A DNA stretch of 42,781 bases from NCBI GenBank assembly GCA_017481265.1, contig JAFUPK010000011.1, forward strand, positions 1 to 42,781, given 5' to 3'. Of this stretch, positions 1-7,537 are shown one piece after another. The translations under genes and the position numbers were made by a program. Each line of letters opens with the position of its first letter. Within the stretch, counting starts at the first letter, position 1. Below the pieces are notes generated by a model. It did not search any database, was not told where the DNA came from, and saw only the letters and a list, made by a program, of their open reading frames with translations. Source of the stretch: Clostridia bacterium. Lineage in GTDB: Bacteria > Bacillota > Clostridia > Oscillospirales > CAG-272.

Positions 1-139
1 GCGGGTCGCTTTTTGGACGAATAAGGGGAATTTCGCACTCTGCGGAGTGCGACTCGGGGCGCTGCCCCAAGACCCTGCGCCCTTTTAAAAAAGGTCGATC
101 AAAACTTTTGTGCATTTTGTCAGCGCAAGACCTTTGTCA
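1..139 (+). repeat. Family A multi-hairpin repeat, copy 1 (5' part outside window)
   Basis: This is the right-hand part of the same element seen at 5786-6023, 20669-20885 and 40862-41078; the left part lies beyond the window edge. It carries the GGTCGC half of the first internal hairpin followed by a T run, a GCACTC/GAGTGC hairpin, a GGGGC/GCCCC hairpin and a CCTTTT/AAAAGG hairpin, and it ends in TTTGTCA, the inverted complement of the TGACAAA left end of the complete copies. It is immediately followed by a strong hairpin (142-181), as are the other copies. No protein is credible here. Confidence 0.85.
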
Positions 140-141
140 GC

Positions 142-187
142 AACCTTGCATCCTCTTTCGTGCGAAAGAGGATGCAAGGTTTTAATA
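142..187 (+). terminator. Terminator-like hairpin flanking family A copy 1
   Basis: A perfect 19-bp stem (AACCTTGCATCCTCTTTCG at 142-160, complement at 163-181) with a 2-nt centre, followed on the plus strand by TTTTAATAT. The T tract faces plus-strand transcription entering from the left. It also lies 15 nt beyond the stop of the converging minus-strand gene, so it may act in both directions. It occupies the same position as the right arms of the other family A copies. Confidence 0.7.
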
Positions 188-195
188 TCTTCCGA

Positions 196-2931
196 TCACT
201 GTCTGCCTACCATTGAAAGATCAAAGAGATACTTTCCGTCGTCAGCATCAAGACCGCTTACAATGGTATAGTCACCGTGGGCGGGATTTGCAAAGTACGG
301 ATTCTCCGTAAGCTCATGCTCAAGGTTGCCTTCCGATACAGCGAAGAGCTCATACACTTCTCCGGGATCAAGAATACACCCGAACATAATATTATTGAGG
401 ATAGTGTTGCGAATATTGAAGGCACACTCGACCTCATCGAGCCTGTCAGCGTCGGTGTGATAGCTGTACATAAGGGGCCAGCGATTCTTCCAAAGCTCGT
501 AGCCTTCGGTTCCCTCCTGAGGCAGATTCTTGAGGTATCTTGCAAACTTTGTCTTTTCATAGCTTTCAAGATCACCAATACAGGAATAGCAGCCTTTCGT
601 GTACATAAGGAAGTCACCGGAATAGCTCTGATCCAATGCTACGATAATGTTATCGTAAACCAAATTGTCACGTCCGTCATGCAGTACTACAGCATGAACA
701 CCGCCGTTAACGAACAGATTTCCGTATATCTCCTGACCGCAGCTGTAGTCATCAACGTATATTCCGAAAGCTGCCGCACCGAGCTGAGCGCCCTTACCTG
801 TAATGTTGGTAAACAGATTATATCTTATAACATTGTCACGGTATATGGTGCTTCCGATGGTATAGACAGCGCCGTAGTCCTGCGTAGACTGCATCAAAGA
901 ATCAAATACATTGTACTGGAGCACAAGATCAATACATCCGTCGTATCTGAATGCTCCGTGACCGCCGTTTCTGAACTCGTTATGTTCAACAAGACATCCA
1001 ACGTCATTTTTAACTCTGACAGCGTTAGACCAATATTCGGAAAGTCCGAAATCGTAGAATGCACTATTGCGGATCACGTTTCCTGCGGGAACGATATTAA
1101 GGCGATCCGCATCGGAAATAACGTAAAGTGAACCGTCAACAAAGTTGTGGGAGTCGCAGTTTTCAAAAACGAAATGGTTAACGCCGTCTGCGCGTACAGC
1201 ATAGTGACCGCCTACATTGGCAAAGATACACATATTATAGGTGGTGTAGTCGGCATTGCTGTGGATCATGGTGTCGGAACTTCCGTTGAACTCAAGTCCG
1301 ACAAAGGAAAGGTGATCTGCGCCCTCCTCGAGAGTCATCATTGTACCGCCCGTGCAGAAGGTATAACGTCCGCGTGGGTTGTATACGTAGAGGGTATTCG
1401 TCTTTCTGTCTACCCAGTACTCACCCTGAGCATCAAGAAATTCCGCAAGGTTGTAGAAGAATATCTTGCTTTCCATTCTGCCTTCTTGCGCAAAGCCGCC
1501 GTGATAATCGAATCTTCCCTCGGGCATATCGGGCATAAGGTTTACGTACTTGTCAACGTCGATCTCCATGACACCCGTTGACTGATCGTAGCTCTTAACA
1601 TCAAATCTGTCAAAAAGATATCCGCAACGGAGCATTCCCTTGACCATAAGTCCTTCGATAGTACTGAATTTGGGTACTACCTTGTCCTTGAGGGGATTCT
1701 TTAAAAGTATGGACGTCTTTCTGTCGGGAGCTTCACCCACCATGTTTGTATAGTAAATATCCTGACCAAATTCGTTCTTGTTGAGATTTCTCGCAAGCCA
1801 GATGAGTCCGTCAACCTCGCTGAAGAGATAGTTTGAGATCTGAAGCTCACCCGGGAGAAGGTCACCAAGCTCAAGCTTTTTGATCTGTCCTACTGCTTCC
1901 GCAGGGAAAAGAGATTTTTCATCTTCGCTGACAGCTACGAAATCCTCGGCATATAGAATAACGCCGTTTGAGAAAAGAACGTCACCGTCGCCGTAAGCGC
2001 AGTAGGTAATGGGACACTCGGCAGTACCGGCATCCTCGGCTGTAAAGGTAAGGTTGTCAAGCTCGCCGTAGTTACCTGCCTTGAATGCAACCTTGATGCC
2101 GTCTGTTTTCGTTTTCTTCAGCTCACGCACCATGTCCTTTGCACGTGCAAAGGTAGCGACAGGACTGTTTATGCTTCCGTCGTTTGTATCCTTTCCGTCA
2201 ACGGCAACGTAGATGTCCGCATCGGTGACGAGAGGGTACTCAGGCTTCGTGTAGCCGCTTTCGTATACGGCAGCATTGTAATAGACAGAGAATTTGTAAT
2301 TGTCATATTCCTTGAAACGTCTGAGGATAGCGGCGAACTGTTCACGGGTCGCGCCTTCACGGGGTGCAAGCGTTGTGTCTGTCTTACCTGTGATAAGTCC
2401 GATCGCGTTCGCCCAAGAGAGAGCTTCACGTGCGTAATCGTGAACTCGCTTGTAGTCAGCATATCCGGTAATATCGGCGCGTTCCTCGGTAATGATGTAT
2501 TCAGCGGGAGCATAGCGCATGATGATAGCCGCAAGCTGTTCTCTCGTAATGGTGTCCATAGGAGCGAAAATTCCGTCGCTCACGCCGTTGACGATATTGT
2601 TTTCCGATGCCCATGCAACTGCCTCCGAATACCACTTTTTCGTGGGAACATCCGTAAAGGGCGGAACACCAACGGGCTTCGGCTCACCCTGAAGTCTGTG
2701 GAGCACAGTCACTACCATGGCACGGGTCATTGTCTCAGCGGGTGAGAAGATGCCGTCACCGGTTCCGTTCATGAGACCTTTTTCGGTGACATACTTAATG
2801 TCTTCGTAGCTCCAGCGCTTTGTTTTTACGTCGCTGTAGAGCTGATCCTCAGCGGAAACCGTACCTGCAAGCAAAGCACCTGCCAGCATAATAAGGCTGA
2901 GAACAAGGGATAAAATGCGTTTTACGTTCAT
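196..2931 (-). CDS. SLH-domain surface protein with parallel beta-helix (GH141/polysaccharide-lyase-like)
   Basis: A 911-residue exported protein. The signal peptide is residues 1 to about 27 (basic start, long hydrophobic core, ending TVSA). Three S-layer homology repeats follow at about 32-75, 92-140 and 150-208, each with the FxDVxxxxW or ITREQ-type signatures; these bind secondary cell-wall polymer and anchor the protein. From about residue 240 the motif YVAVDGKDTNDGS begins a right-handed parallel beta-helix region of about 640 residues, the architecture of carbohydrate-active beta-helix enzymes such as GH141 and some polysaccharide lyases. The substrate cannot be read from the sequence. 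The start ATG has AAGGAGAAAGGA directly upstream. It is the last gene of a minus-strand operon, 34 nt after glycerate kinase. A role in plant or host glycan attack is inferred from architecture only. Confidence 0.85.
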   Translation of the reverse strand: MNVKRILSLVLSLIMLAGALLAGTVSAEDQLYSDVKTKRWSYEDIKYVTEKGLMNGTGDGIFSPAETMTRAMVVTVLHRLQGEPKPVGVPPFTDVPTKKWYSEAVAWASENNIVNGVSDGIFAPMDTITREQLAAIIMRYAPAEYIITEERADITGYADYKRVHDYAREALSWANAIGLITGKTDTTLAPREGATREQFAAILRRFKEYDNYKFSVYYNAAVYESGYTKPEYPLVTDADIYVAVDGKDTNDGSINSPVATFARAKDMVRELKKTKTDGIKVAFKAGNYGELDNLTFTAEDAGTAECPITYCAYGDGDVLFSNGVILYAEDFVAVSEDEKSLFPAEAVGQIKKLELGDLLPGELQISNYLFSEVDGLIWLARNLNKNEFGQDIYYTNMVGEAPDRKTSILLKNPLKDKVVPKFSTIEGLMVKGMLRCGYLFDRFDVKSYDQSTGVMEIDVDKYVNLMPDMPEGRFDYHGGFAQEGRMESKIFFYNLAEFLDAQGEYWVDRKTNTLYVYNPRGRYTFCTGGTMMTLEEGADHLSFVGLEFNGSSDTMIHSNADYTTYNMCIFANVGGHYAVRADGVNHFVFENCDSHNFVDGSLYVISDADRLNIVPAGNVIRNSAFYDFGLSEYWSNAVRVKNDVGCLVEHNEFRNGGHGAFRYDGCIDLVLQYNVFDSLMQSTQDYGAVYTIGSTIYRDNVIRYNLFTNITGKGAQLGAAAFGIYVDDYSCGQEIYGNLFVNGGVHAVVLHDGRDNLVYDNIIVALDQSYSGDFLMYTKGCYSCIGDLESYEKTKFARYLKNLPQEGTEGYELWKNRWPLMYSYHTDADRLDEVECAFNIRNTILNNIMFGCILDPGEVYELFAVSEGNLEHELTENPYFANPAHGDYTIVSGLDADDGKYLFDLSMVGRQ

Positions 2932-2965
2932 TTCCTTTCTCCTTATATCAGAAAAATATTGTTTA

Positions 2966-4108
2966 TTATTTCATTGCCGAAATAAGTCTTGATATCTGCT
3001 CTGATGTCCGCTTAAGATTGTTTATTGCTGTACCCTTGTCCATAGCATCGGCAAGAGTACACGGTGCATGAAGAATGGGGAAATATGCATCTACGCCGCA
3101 TTCATTCAGTCCTTCGGCACCGTCACCGATACCTCCACCGAGGGCAATAACGGGGACTCCGTGCTTCTTTGCGATCTCTGCAACGCTCTGAGGAACCTTA
3201 CCCATGACGCTCTGTGCATCAAGACGTCCCTCGCCGGTTATGACAAGATCTGCCTCTGCGATCGAGTCCTCGACCCCGGTTTCACGCATGATCATGGGAC
3301 AGCCGCGCTCAAGAGTTGCATTAAGGTAGTATTTCAGCGCAAATCCAAGCCCGCCTGCGGCACCGGCTCCGGGGAAGCAAGCATCGGCACCTTCGTTTAC
3401 GTCACGCTGTGTGAGCTCAGCATAGCCTTTCAGATACGCGTCCATCACGGGAATATCCTCTGCAGACGCACCCTTCTGCGGCGCAAACACTGCACTGCAT
3501 CCGTTATCGCCCAAAAGTGGGTTCGTAACATCGCAGGCTACGCGGAAGGTACACTCACGAAGCCGCACGTCTGCACGGTCAGCGCAAACACGCGAAAGCT
3601 TACCGAGCCCGGCGCAACCGTCGGGGACAGGCTTTCCCTCACAATCAAGAAACTCAAATCCGAGAGCGCTGAGCATCCCTGCTCCACCGTCGTTGGTAGC
3701 GCTTCCGCCGATACCCATAATAAAGCGACGGCAGCCTCGGTCAAGAGCGTGAAGTATAAGCTCACCCACACCGTACGTTGTGGTATACATAGGGTCTCGT
3801 TTGTCCTCGGGAACCAGCGGAAGTCCTGCCGCCTGCGCCATTTCGATAACAGCACAGCCCGACTCCGCCAGCACTCCGTACTCAGCTTCAACAGGATCTG
3901 ACAGAGGTCCCGTAACTGTAACGCACACCTTTTCTCCGCGCCCTCCGTCAGTCAGGGCATCGACAGTCCCCTCTCCTCCGTCGGCTACGGGAAATACTGA
4001 TACGATGCTGTCCGGCAAAGCCTTCGCGATCCCCTCGGAGACCGCTGTTCCCGCCTCCATTGAAGTGAGACTTCCCTTGAATGAATCTATTACTGCAACA
4101 ATGTTCAT
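2966..4108 (-). CDS. glxK: Glycerate kinase (GlxK/GarK family)
   Basis: A 380-residue cytosolic enzyme of the bacterial glycerate kinase family, which phosphorylates D-glycerate with ATP; most family members give 2-phosphoglycerate. The N-terminal DSFKGSLTSMEA segment (residues 8-19), the GIGGSATNDGGAGML loop, and the VITGEGRLDAQS segment are family hallmarks, and the length is normal. Its ATG lies one base past the stop of the upstream hydrolase, so the two are probably translationally coupled; the ribosome site (CGGATAA) is weak. It links glycerate from glyoxylate, serine or sugar-acid breakdown to glycolysis. The hydrolase partner hints at release of a glycerate ester or glycoside, but this is inference. 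Confidence 0.95.
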   Translation of the reverse strand: MNIVAVIDSFKGSLTSMEAGTAVSEGIAKALPDSIVSVFPVADGGEGTVDALTDGGRGEKVCVTVTGPLSDPVEAEYGVLAESGCAVIEMAQAAGLPLVPEDKRDPMYTTTYGVGELILHALDRGCRRFIMGIGGSATNDGGAGMLSALGFEFLDCEGKPVPDGCAGLGKLSRVCADRADVRLRECTFRVACDVTNPLLGDNGCSAVFAPQKGASAEDIPVMDAYLKGYAELTQRDVNEGADACFPGAGAAGGLGFALKYYLNATLERGCPMIMRETGVEDSIAEADLVITGEGRLDAQSVMGKVPQSVAEIAKKHGVPVIALGGGIGDGAEGLNECGVDAYFPILHAPCTLADAMDKGTAINNLKRTSEQISRLISAMK

Positions 4109-4109
4109 G

Positions 4110-4829
4110 TTATCCGATTATTGCTTTTTCGGCACATGCATAATATTTGCCCCACTCGTCTTCTGTAAGGTCGCAGTGCTGTCTTCCGTTTACCACACGG
4201 TACTCAACGTCGTGACCTGCCTCGGTCATGGCAGAAACAAAGCGCTCGGAATGCTTTTCGATATTCACAGCACCGTCGTTGTCGCAGTGGAATATCTTGT
4301 AGGGTACGCGGGGCATGGTATCAACAAGATGGAGGGGAGACGCACATTTCAGCGCCTCTGATACGTCACCTTCGATATTGTAAAATGCACTGTAGAGAGT
4401 TCTCGGCAGGTCGTGCCTCTCGGTGAAGTGGTAGGGCAGATCGCAAACGGGGCAGTTAGCCACACAGCACACGGGAGTGATACGGGCGTATCTCGTGTAG
4501 ACAAGTGCCGAAAGTCCGCCCATGCTTCCGCCCGTGGATACGATAGGTGTGCTGTCGGGAAGCGCATAGTGATCGAGGATCACGCGTACGATCTCGTCGG
4601 TGTAATCCACAGCCTGACGGTTCATCCAAGCCCAGGGGTTGTTGTAGGGAACGAGGAAGATTATGCCCTTCTCGGCGAACATCTTGCCGGCACCCGTATC
4701 CTCGTCAAACATCTCCTGACCTCCGAGTCCGAAAAAATCGAGAACGATGCCGCGGGGTTCGCCCTTCAGTATCTTATCGTTTGAGTAAGTAAAGCATCTG
4801 AGATTTTCGTAGGTAATAAGTTTGTTCAT
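4110..4829 (-). CDS. Alpha/beta hydrolase, prolyl-oligopeptidase/esterase-like
   Basis: A 239-residue protein without signal peptide. The nucleophile elbow GGSMGG (Ser about 102), the HCDNDGAV segment that would carry the acid (about 181-188) and the GRQHCD segment with the likely catalytic His (about 218) form a complete Ser-Asp-His triad in family order, as in S9-type esterases and acyl-peptidases. The substrate is unknown. The ribosome site AAGGAGATTAAC precedes the ATG and sits just after the stop of the upstream 55-residue gene; the downstream glycerate kinase begins one base after this gene's stop. Tight packing implies co-regulation with glycerate metabolism. Confidence 0.85.
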   Translation of the reverse strand: MNKLITYENLRCFTYSNDKILKGEPRGIVLDFFGLGGQEMFDEDTGAGKMFAEKGIIFLVPYNNPWAWMNRQAVDYTDEIVRVILDHYALPDSTPIVSTGGSMGGLSALVYTRYARITPVCCVANCPVCDLPYHFTERHDLPRTLYSAFYNIEGDVSEALKCASPLHLVDTMPRVPYKIFHCDNDGAVNIEKHSERFVSAMTEAGHDVEYRVVNGRQHCDLTEDEWGKYYACAEKAIIG

Positions 4830-4839
4830 GTTAATCTCC

Positions 4840-5007
4840 TTATTCTATGATAGCATATTCAAGCATTTCGTAGTGAAGACGTGTTCCCACATCCGCCCCC
4901 TCGGGGAGGAGCGCAAGAGCTATAAACAGCTCGTCGCCCGTCACGTCATCCTTCAAATATGCGTATTCGCCTTCGATCCTTGTAAGGGTATAGTCCTTTG
5001 CTTCCAT
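4840..5007 (-). CDS. Small acidic 55-aa protein, DUF3006-like
   Basis: An unlabelled short gene encoding 55 residues. It begins MEAKDYTLTRIEGEYAYL and contains LALLPEGADVGTRLHYE, resembling the compact beta-rich DUF3006 pattern (an 'R-x-E-G-x-Y-A' start, then 'LPEGA-x-x-G'). AGGAAGG lies 5 nt before the ATG, and the stop is 10 nt before the hydrolase start with its own GGAG. It is the first gene after the promoter at 5041-5069. Function is unknown; the DUF3006 assignment is from pattern memory and is moderate. Confidence 0.75.
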   Translation of the reverse strand: MEAKDYTLTRIEGEYAYLKDDVTGDELFIALALLPEGADVGTRLHYEMLEYAIIE

Positions 5008-5040
5008 TACGTACCTTCCTGTTAAAAATATACTATCTTA

Positions 5041-5069
5041 ATTATACACCATATTTTTGCTTTCGTCAA
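5041..5069 (-). promoter_or_regulatory. Sigma-A promoter for the hydrolase/glycerate kinase/SLH operon
   Basis: On the minus strand: TTGACG (5069-5064), 17-nt spacer, TATAAT (5046-5041). The start codon of the 55-residue gene is about 34 nt downstream of the -10. No operator is obvious. Confidence 0.85.
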
Positions 5070-5115
5070 CGGAATAAAGAGATACATTTGTACATATTAT
5101 CTAAAAAAAAGCTAC

Positions 5116-5267
5116 AAGGAGCTAAGTTTGAAAATAAAGCACGCGTAAAGCGTACGTCAGCTTTTTCAAACCCATTTGTGCCTTGCCGCCAAAAGGCGGG
5201 CGGCATTTTTCTCAACCTCAAGGCTGAGAAAAAGCGTCACAAATCAAAGAAAGGAATGGTCATATTT
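5116..5267 (+). promoter_or_regulatory. Family B structured 5' leader, copy 1 (before tspO)
   Basis: A 152-nt segment ending exactly at the tspO start codon and repeated at 36726-36877 with 11 differences by my alignment. Visible pairings are GTTTGAAAA (5126-5134) with TTTTCAAAC (5163-5171), ACGC/GCGT inside that loop, CCGCC/GGCGG around AAAA (5186-5199), a 9-bp TTTTTCTCA/TGAGAAAAA hairpin, and a long-range ATTTGTG (5174-5180) with CACAAAT (5238-5244). The last closes just before the ribosome site GAAAGGA. This layout suits a leader that controls ribosome access, but it could also be a mobile repeat that supplies a ribosome site. No clear promoter is seen directly upstream on the plus strand. 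Confidence 0.7.
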
Positions 5268-5744
5268 ATGAAAAAGATCAACTATACCGCACTCGCCATA
5301 TGTGTGGCAATTCCGCTTATCGTTGGAGGTGCCGCAGGGCTTCTCACCCGTGAAGCTACGGCCGCTTACGGTAGTACTGCCGTAATGCCGCCACTGTCGC
5401 CGCCGGCATGGCTTTTCCCCGTTGCGTGGACTATTCTATACATCCTCATGGGTATAGCGTCTTATTTTGTGTTCACCTCTGATGCTACGAATGATAAAAA
5501 GCGGCAAGCCCTGACCCTCTACGCCGTACAGCTTGCCGTAAACTTCATCTGGCCTCTTGTTTTCTTCAATGCAGGAGCGTACACAGCCGCCGCGGCAGTG
5601 ATACTCTTACTTTGGGTGCTCATTATCGCTACTGCGGTAAGCTTTTTCCGCATTTCGCCCACAGCGGGGTACCTCATGATCCCATACATTCTGTGGGTGA
5701 CCTTCGCCGCATATCTTAACATCGGCGTAGCTTTACTGAACTGA
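5268..5744 (+). CDS. tspO: TspO/MBR family membrane protein
   Basis: A 158-residue protein with five predicted membrane helices. The MPPLSPPAWLFPVAWTILY segment followed by MGIASYFV is the diagnostic TspO motif, and LVFFNAGAY and PYILWVTFAAYLN match later family helices. TspO proteins bind porphyrins and related ligands; the bacterial role is linked to tetrapyrrole and stress responses. The ATG at 5268 is chosen because GAAAGGA lies about 12 nt upstream and family homology begins here; the open frame running further upstream only reads through the family B leader. Downstream, the stop codon overlaps the left arm of the inverted repeat enclosing family A copy 2. Confidence 0.93.
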   Translation: MKKINYTALAICVAIPLIVGGAAGLLTREATAAYGSTAVMPPLSPPAWLFPVAWTILYILMGIASYFVFTSDATNDKKRQALTLYAVQLAVNFIWPLVFFNAGAYTAAAAVILLLWVLIIATAVSFFRISPTAGYLMIPYILWVTFAAYLNIGVALLN

Positions 5745-6048
5745 ATAAAAAGCATCTGCCCTTCACTGAGGACAGATCAGCTTGATGACAAACCCTGTGC
5801 TTTGGCACAGGGTTTGTCAAATTAAACAAAGACTAAATCAAAAGTAAAAGGGGATGCGCGACCTGCGGGTCGCTTTTTGGACGAATAAGGGGGATTTCGC
5901 ACTCTGCCCTACTTCGTTTAGCGAAGTAGCCGCGACTCAGGGCGCTGCCCCAAGACCCCGCGCCCTTTTAAAAAAGGCCCTTACAAAACTTTTGTGCATT
6001 TTGTCAGCGCAAGACCTTTGTCAGCGGACTGACAGATGCTTTTTATTC
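5743..6048 (+). repeat. Split terminator-like inverted repeat enclosing family A copy 2
   Basis: GAATAAAAAGCATCTG (5743-5758) is the exact reverse complement of CAGATGCTTTTTATTC (6033-6048). Joined, the arms would form a classic intrinsic terminator for tspO (A-rich 5' flank, 16-bp stem, T tract). Here they are separated by about 274 nt holding the family A element, as if the element sat in the terminator loop. Confidence 0.8.
5786..6023 (+). repeat. Family A multi-hairpin repeat, copy 2 (variant hairpin)
   Basis: A complete copy with TGACAAA at the left end and TTTGTCA at the right end. It starts with a perfect 15-bp hairpin (TGACAAACCCTGTGC, loop TTTG) and continues with GCGACC/GGTCGC plus a T run, GGGGC- and GCCCC-type stems, and a CCTTTT/AAAAGG stem. 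It is 21 nt longer than copies 3 and 4 because the GCACTC/GAGTGC hairpin is replaced by one with arms CTACTTCG and CGAAGTAG. It lies directly 3' of tspO in the same orientation and upstream of the yicC promoter. A 68-codon reading frame through it is not credible as a gene. Confidence 0.88.
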
Positions 6049-6112
6049 GGTCAAATATGATCACATCTATAGCGATTTGACATTCATGACGCAAAAAGTC
6101 ACGCCTTATTCA

Positions 6113-6141
6113 TTGACAAAGGCACGAAGATATAGTATAAT
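6113..6141 (+). promoter_or_regulatory. Consensus promoter of the yicC-remA-gmk cluster
   Basis: TTGACA (6113-6118), 17-nt spacer, TATAAT (6136-6141): a full match to the housekeeping sigma consensus. It lies 86 nt before the yicC start and is the only strong plus-strand promoter seen before 15951. Confidence 0.9.
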
Positions 6142-6227
6142 AGTAGAGTATATCGTGGTGAATTATTGCAAAGCGGCAAATGACCCCACCGCGACGTGTA
6201 TTTTACCGAAAGGAATATTCCGAAAAA

Positions 6228-7121
6228 ATGATAAGAAGCATGACCGCCTTCGGACGCCACCGTGCACCCACGGAAAGAGGCGACCGCGACATTACGGCGG
6301 AAATAAAAAGCGTAAACAACCGCTTCCTCGACTGCTCCGTAAAGCTCCCCCGCTCATACGGATATCTTGAGGAAAAGATCAAGTCATACGTCTCCGAGCG
6401 AGGCATCACAAGAGGCAAGGTGGATATCTACATCGGCATTGATGTTATCGAAGAAACGGGTGTGGAGGTAACACTCGACCGTGCCGCCGCCGAGACATAT
6501 ATCGCATCCCTCAAGGCTCTCCGCGACGAGTTCGGACTCGCTGACGACATCTCCGTCATGTCCGTGGCACAGAACCGCGATCTTTTCCGCACCAAGCGCC
6601 CCGAGGAGGACGTTGAGCGTGACTGGCAGGACGTAAAGGCTGTTCTCGCTCTTGCCGTTGACAAGTTTATAGAGGCAAGAGAAAGAGAAGGCGTCGCTCT
6701 CGGACGCGACATTACCGCAAAGATCGAGAATATCAAAGCTCTCGCATCCCGCATCAAGGTGCTGTCCGAGGATGACATTGCAAAATATCCCGCAAAGCTT
6801 GAGAACCGCATAAAGCAGCTTCTTTCCGATTTCGATGTAGAGATCGCCGAGCAGAGAATACTCACGGAAGCGGCTGTGTTTGCGGACAAAGCATCCATCG
6901 ACGAGGAGCTTGTAAGACTTTCCTCCCACTTCGAGGCTTTTGCGGAGATACTCGATTCCCCCGAAAACTCCGGAAGAAAGCTTGATTTCCTCCTCCAGGA
7001 GATAAACCGCGAATCAAACACCATCGCATCAAAGTCCGCGAATATCGAGATCGCACGTATAGTGGTGGACATCAAGGCTGAGCTTGAAAAGATCCGCGAG
7101 CAGATACAGAATATAGAATAA
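6228..7121 (+). CDS. yicC: YicC family endoribonuclease
   Basis: A 297-residue protein starting with [10 protein letters not shown], the invariant family N-terminus, which decides the start at 6228. The segments [14 protein letters not shown] (near residue 25), then [15 protein letters not shown] and the C-terminal [30 protein letters not shown] are YicC_N and DUF1732 signatures. YicC proteins are single-strand endoribonucleases; in E. coli YicC promotes turnover of the RyhB sRNA. GAAAGGA lies 13 nt upstream of the start. It begins the housekeeping cluster, followed 29 nt later by remA, as in Bacillus. Confidence 0.95.
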   Translation: MIRSMTAFGRHRAPTERGDRDITAEIKSVNNRFLDCSVKLPRSYGYLEEKIKSYVSERGITRGKVDIYIGIDVIEETGVEVTLDRAAAETYIASLKALRDEFGLADDISVMSVAQNRDLFRTKRPEEDVERDWQDVKAVLALAVDKFIEAREREGVALGRDITAKIENIKALASRIKVLSEDDIAKYPAKLENRIKQLLSDFDVEIAEQRILTEAAVFADKASIDEELVRLSSHFEAFAEILDSPENSGRKLDFLLQEINRESNTIASKSANIEIARIVVDIKAELEKIREQIQNIE

Positions 7122-7150
7122 GCGAAGGACATGGGAGGAAAACTGTATTT

Positions 7151-7414
7151 ATGAGATTCATAAACGTAGGATTCAACAATATGCTGAACGCCTCCAGAGT
7201 CATAGCCCTCGTATCCTCTGATTCCGCACCCTCAAAGAGGCTCATTCAGGATGCCAAGGATTCGGGCCGCGCTGTGGACTGCACCTGCGGCAGAAAAACG
7301 AGATGTGTCATCATCACCGACAGCGACCATGTGATACTGTCAGCTCTTCAGGCAGAGACTGTGGCAGGCCGCCTCAACGGTGTGGACGACGGCGACAGCG
7401 ACAAGGAAGAATAA
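7151..7414 (+). CDS. remA: RemA/DUF370 family DNA-binding regulator
   Basis: An 87-residue protein matching the RemA (YlzA) family: [19 protein letters not shown] at the N-terminus, [15 protein letters not shown], then [20 protein letters not shown]. RemA forms oligomeric rings that bind DNA; in B. subtilis it activates matrix and osmoprotection genes. The C-terminus is extended by an acidic tail (DDGDSDKEE). GGGAGG lies 14 nt upstream of the ATG. Its position between yicC and gmk is the standard Firmicutes order. Confidence 0.95.
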   Translation: MRFINVGFNNMLNASRVIALVSSDSAPSKRLIQDAKDSGRAVDCTCGRKTRCVIITDSDHVILSALQAETVAGRLNGVDDGDSDKEE

Positions 7415-7537
7415 CGCACAGCCCGCCGTGCTAAACAGCTTTATTAACATTTTTATCAGTTATCATAAATTCGCAGCCTTATGCTGCAGCCGAAAAATAC
7501 CCCTCGCGCTGTGCTCGGCTGTTCTTGGAGATCACAT

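Noticed and set aside
277..1581. Plus-strand open frames antisense to the SLH/beta-helix gene
   Set aside because: Shadows of the long minus-strand gene, without ribosome sites or recognisable products.
4998..5267. Upstream extension of the tspO frame by 90 codons
   Set aside because: It reads through the family B leader and the opposite-strand promoter. TspO homology and the ribosome site start at 5268.
5854..6060. 68-codon open frame inside family A copy 2
   Set aside because: Its frame runs through several hairpins, has no ribosome site, and the copies differ by an insertion that would change the frame product.
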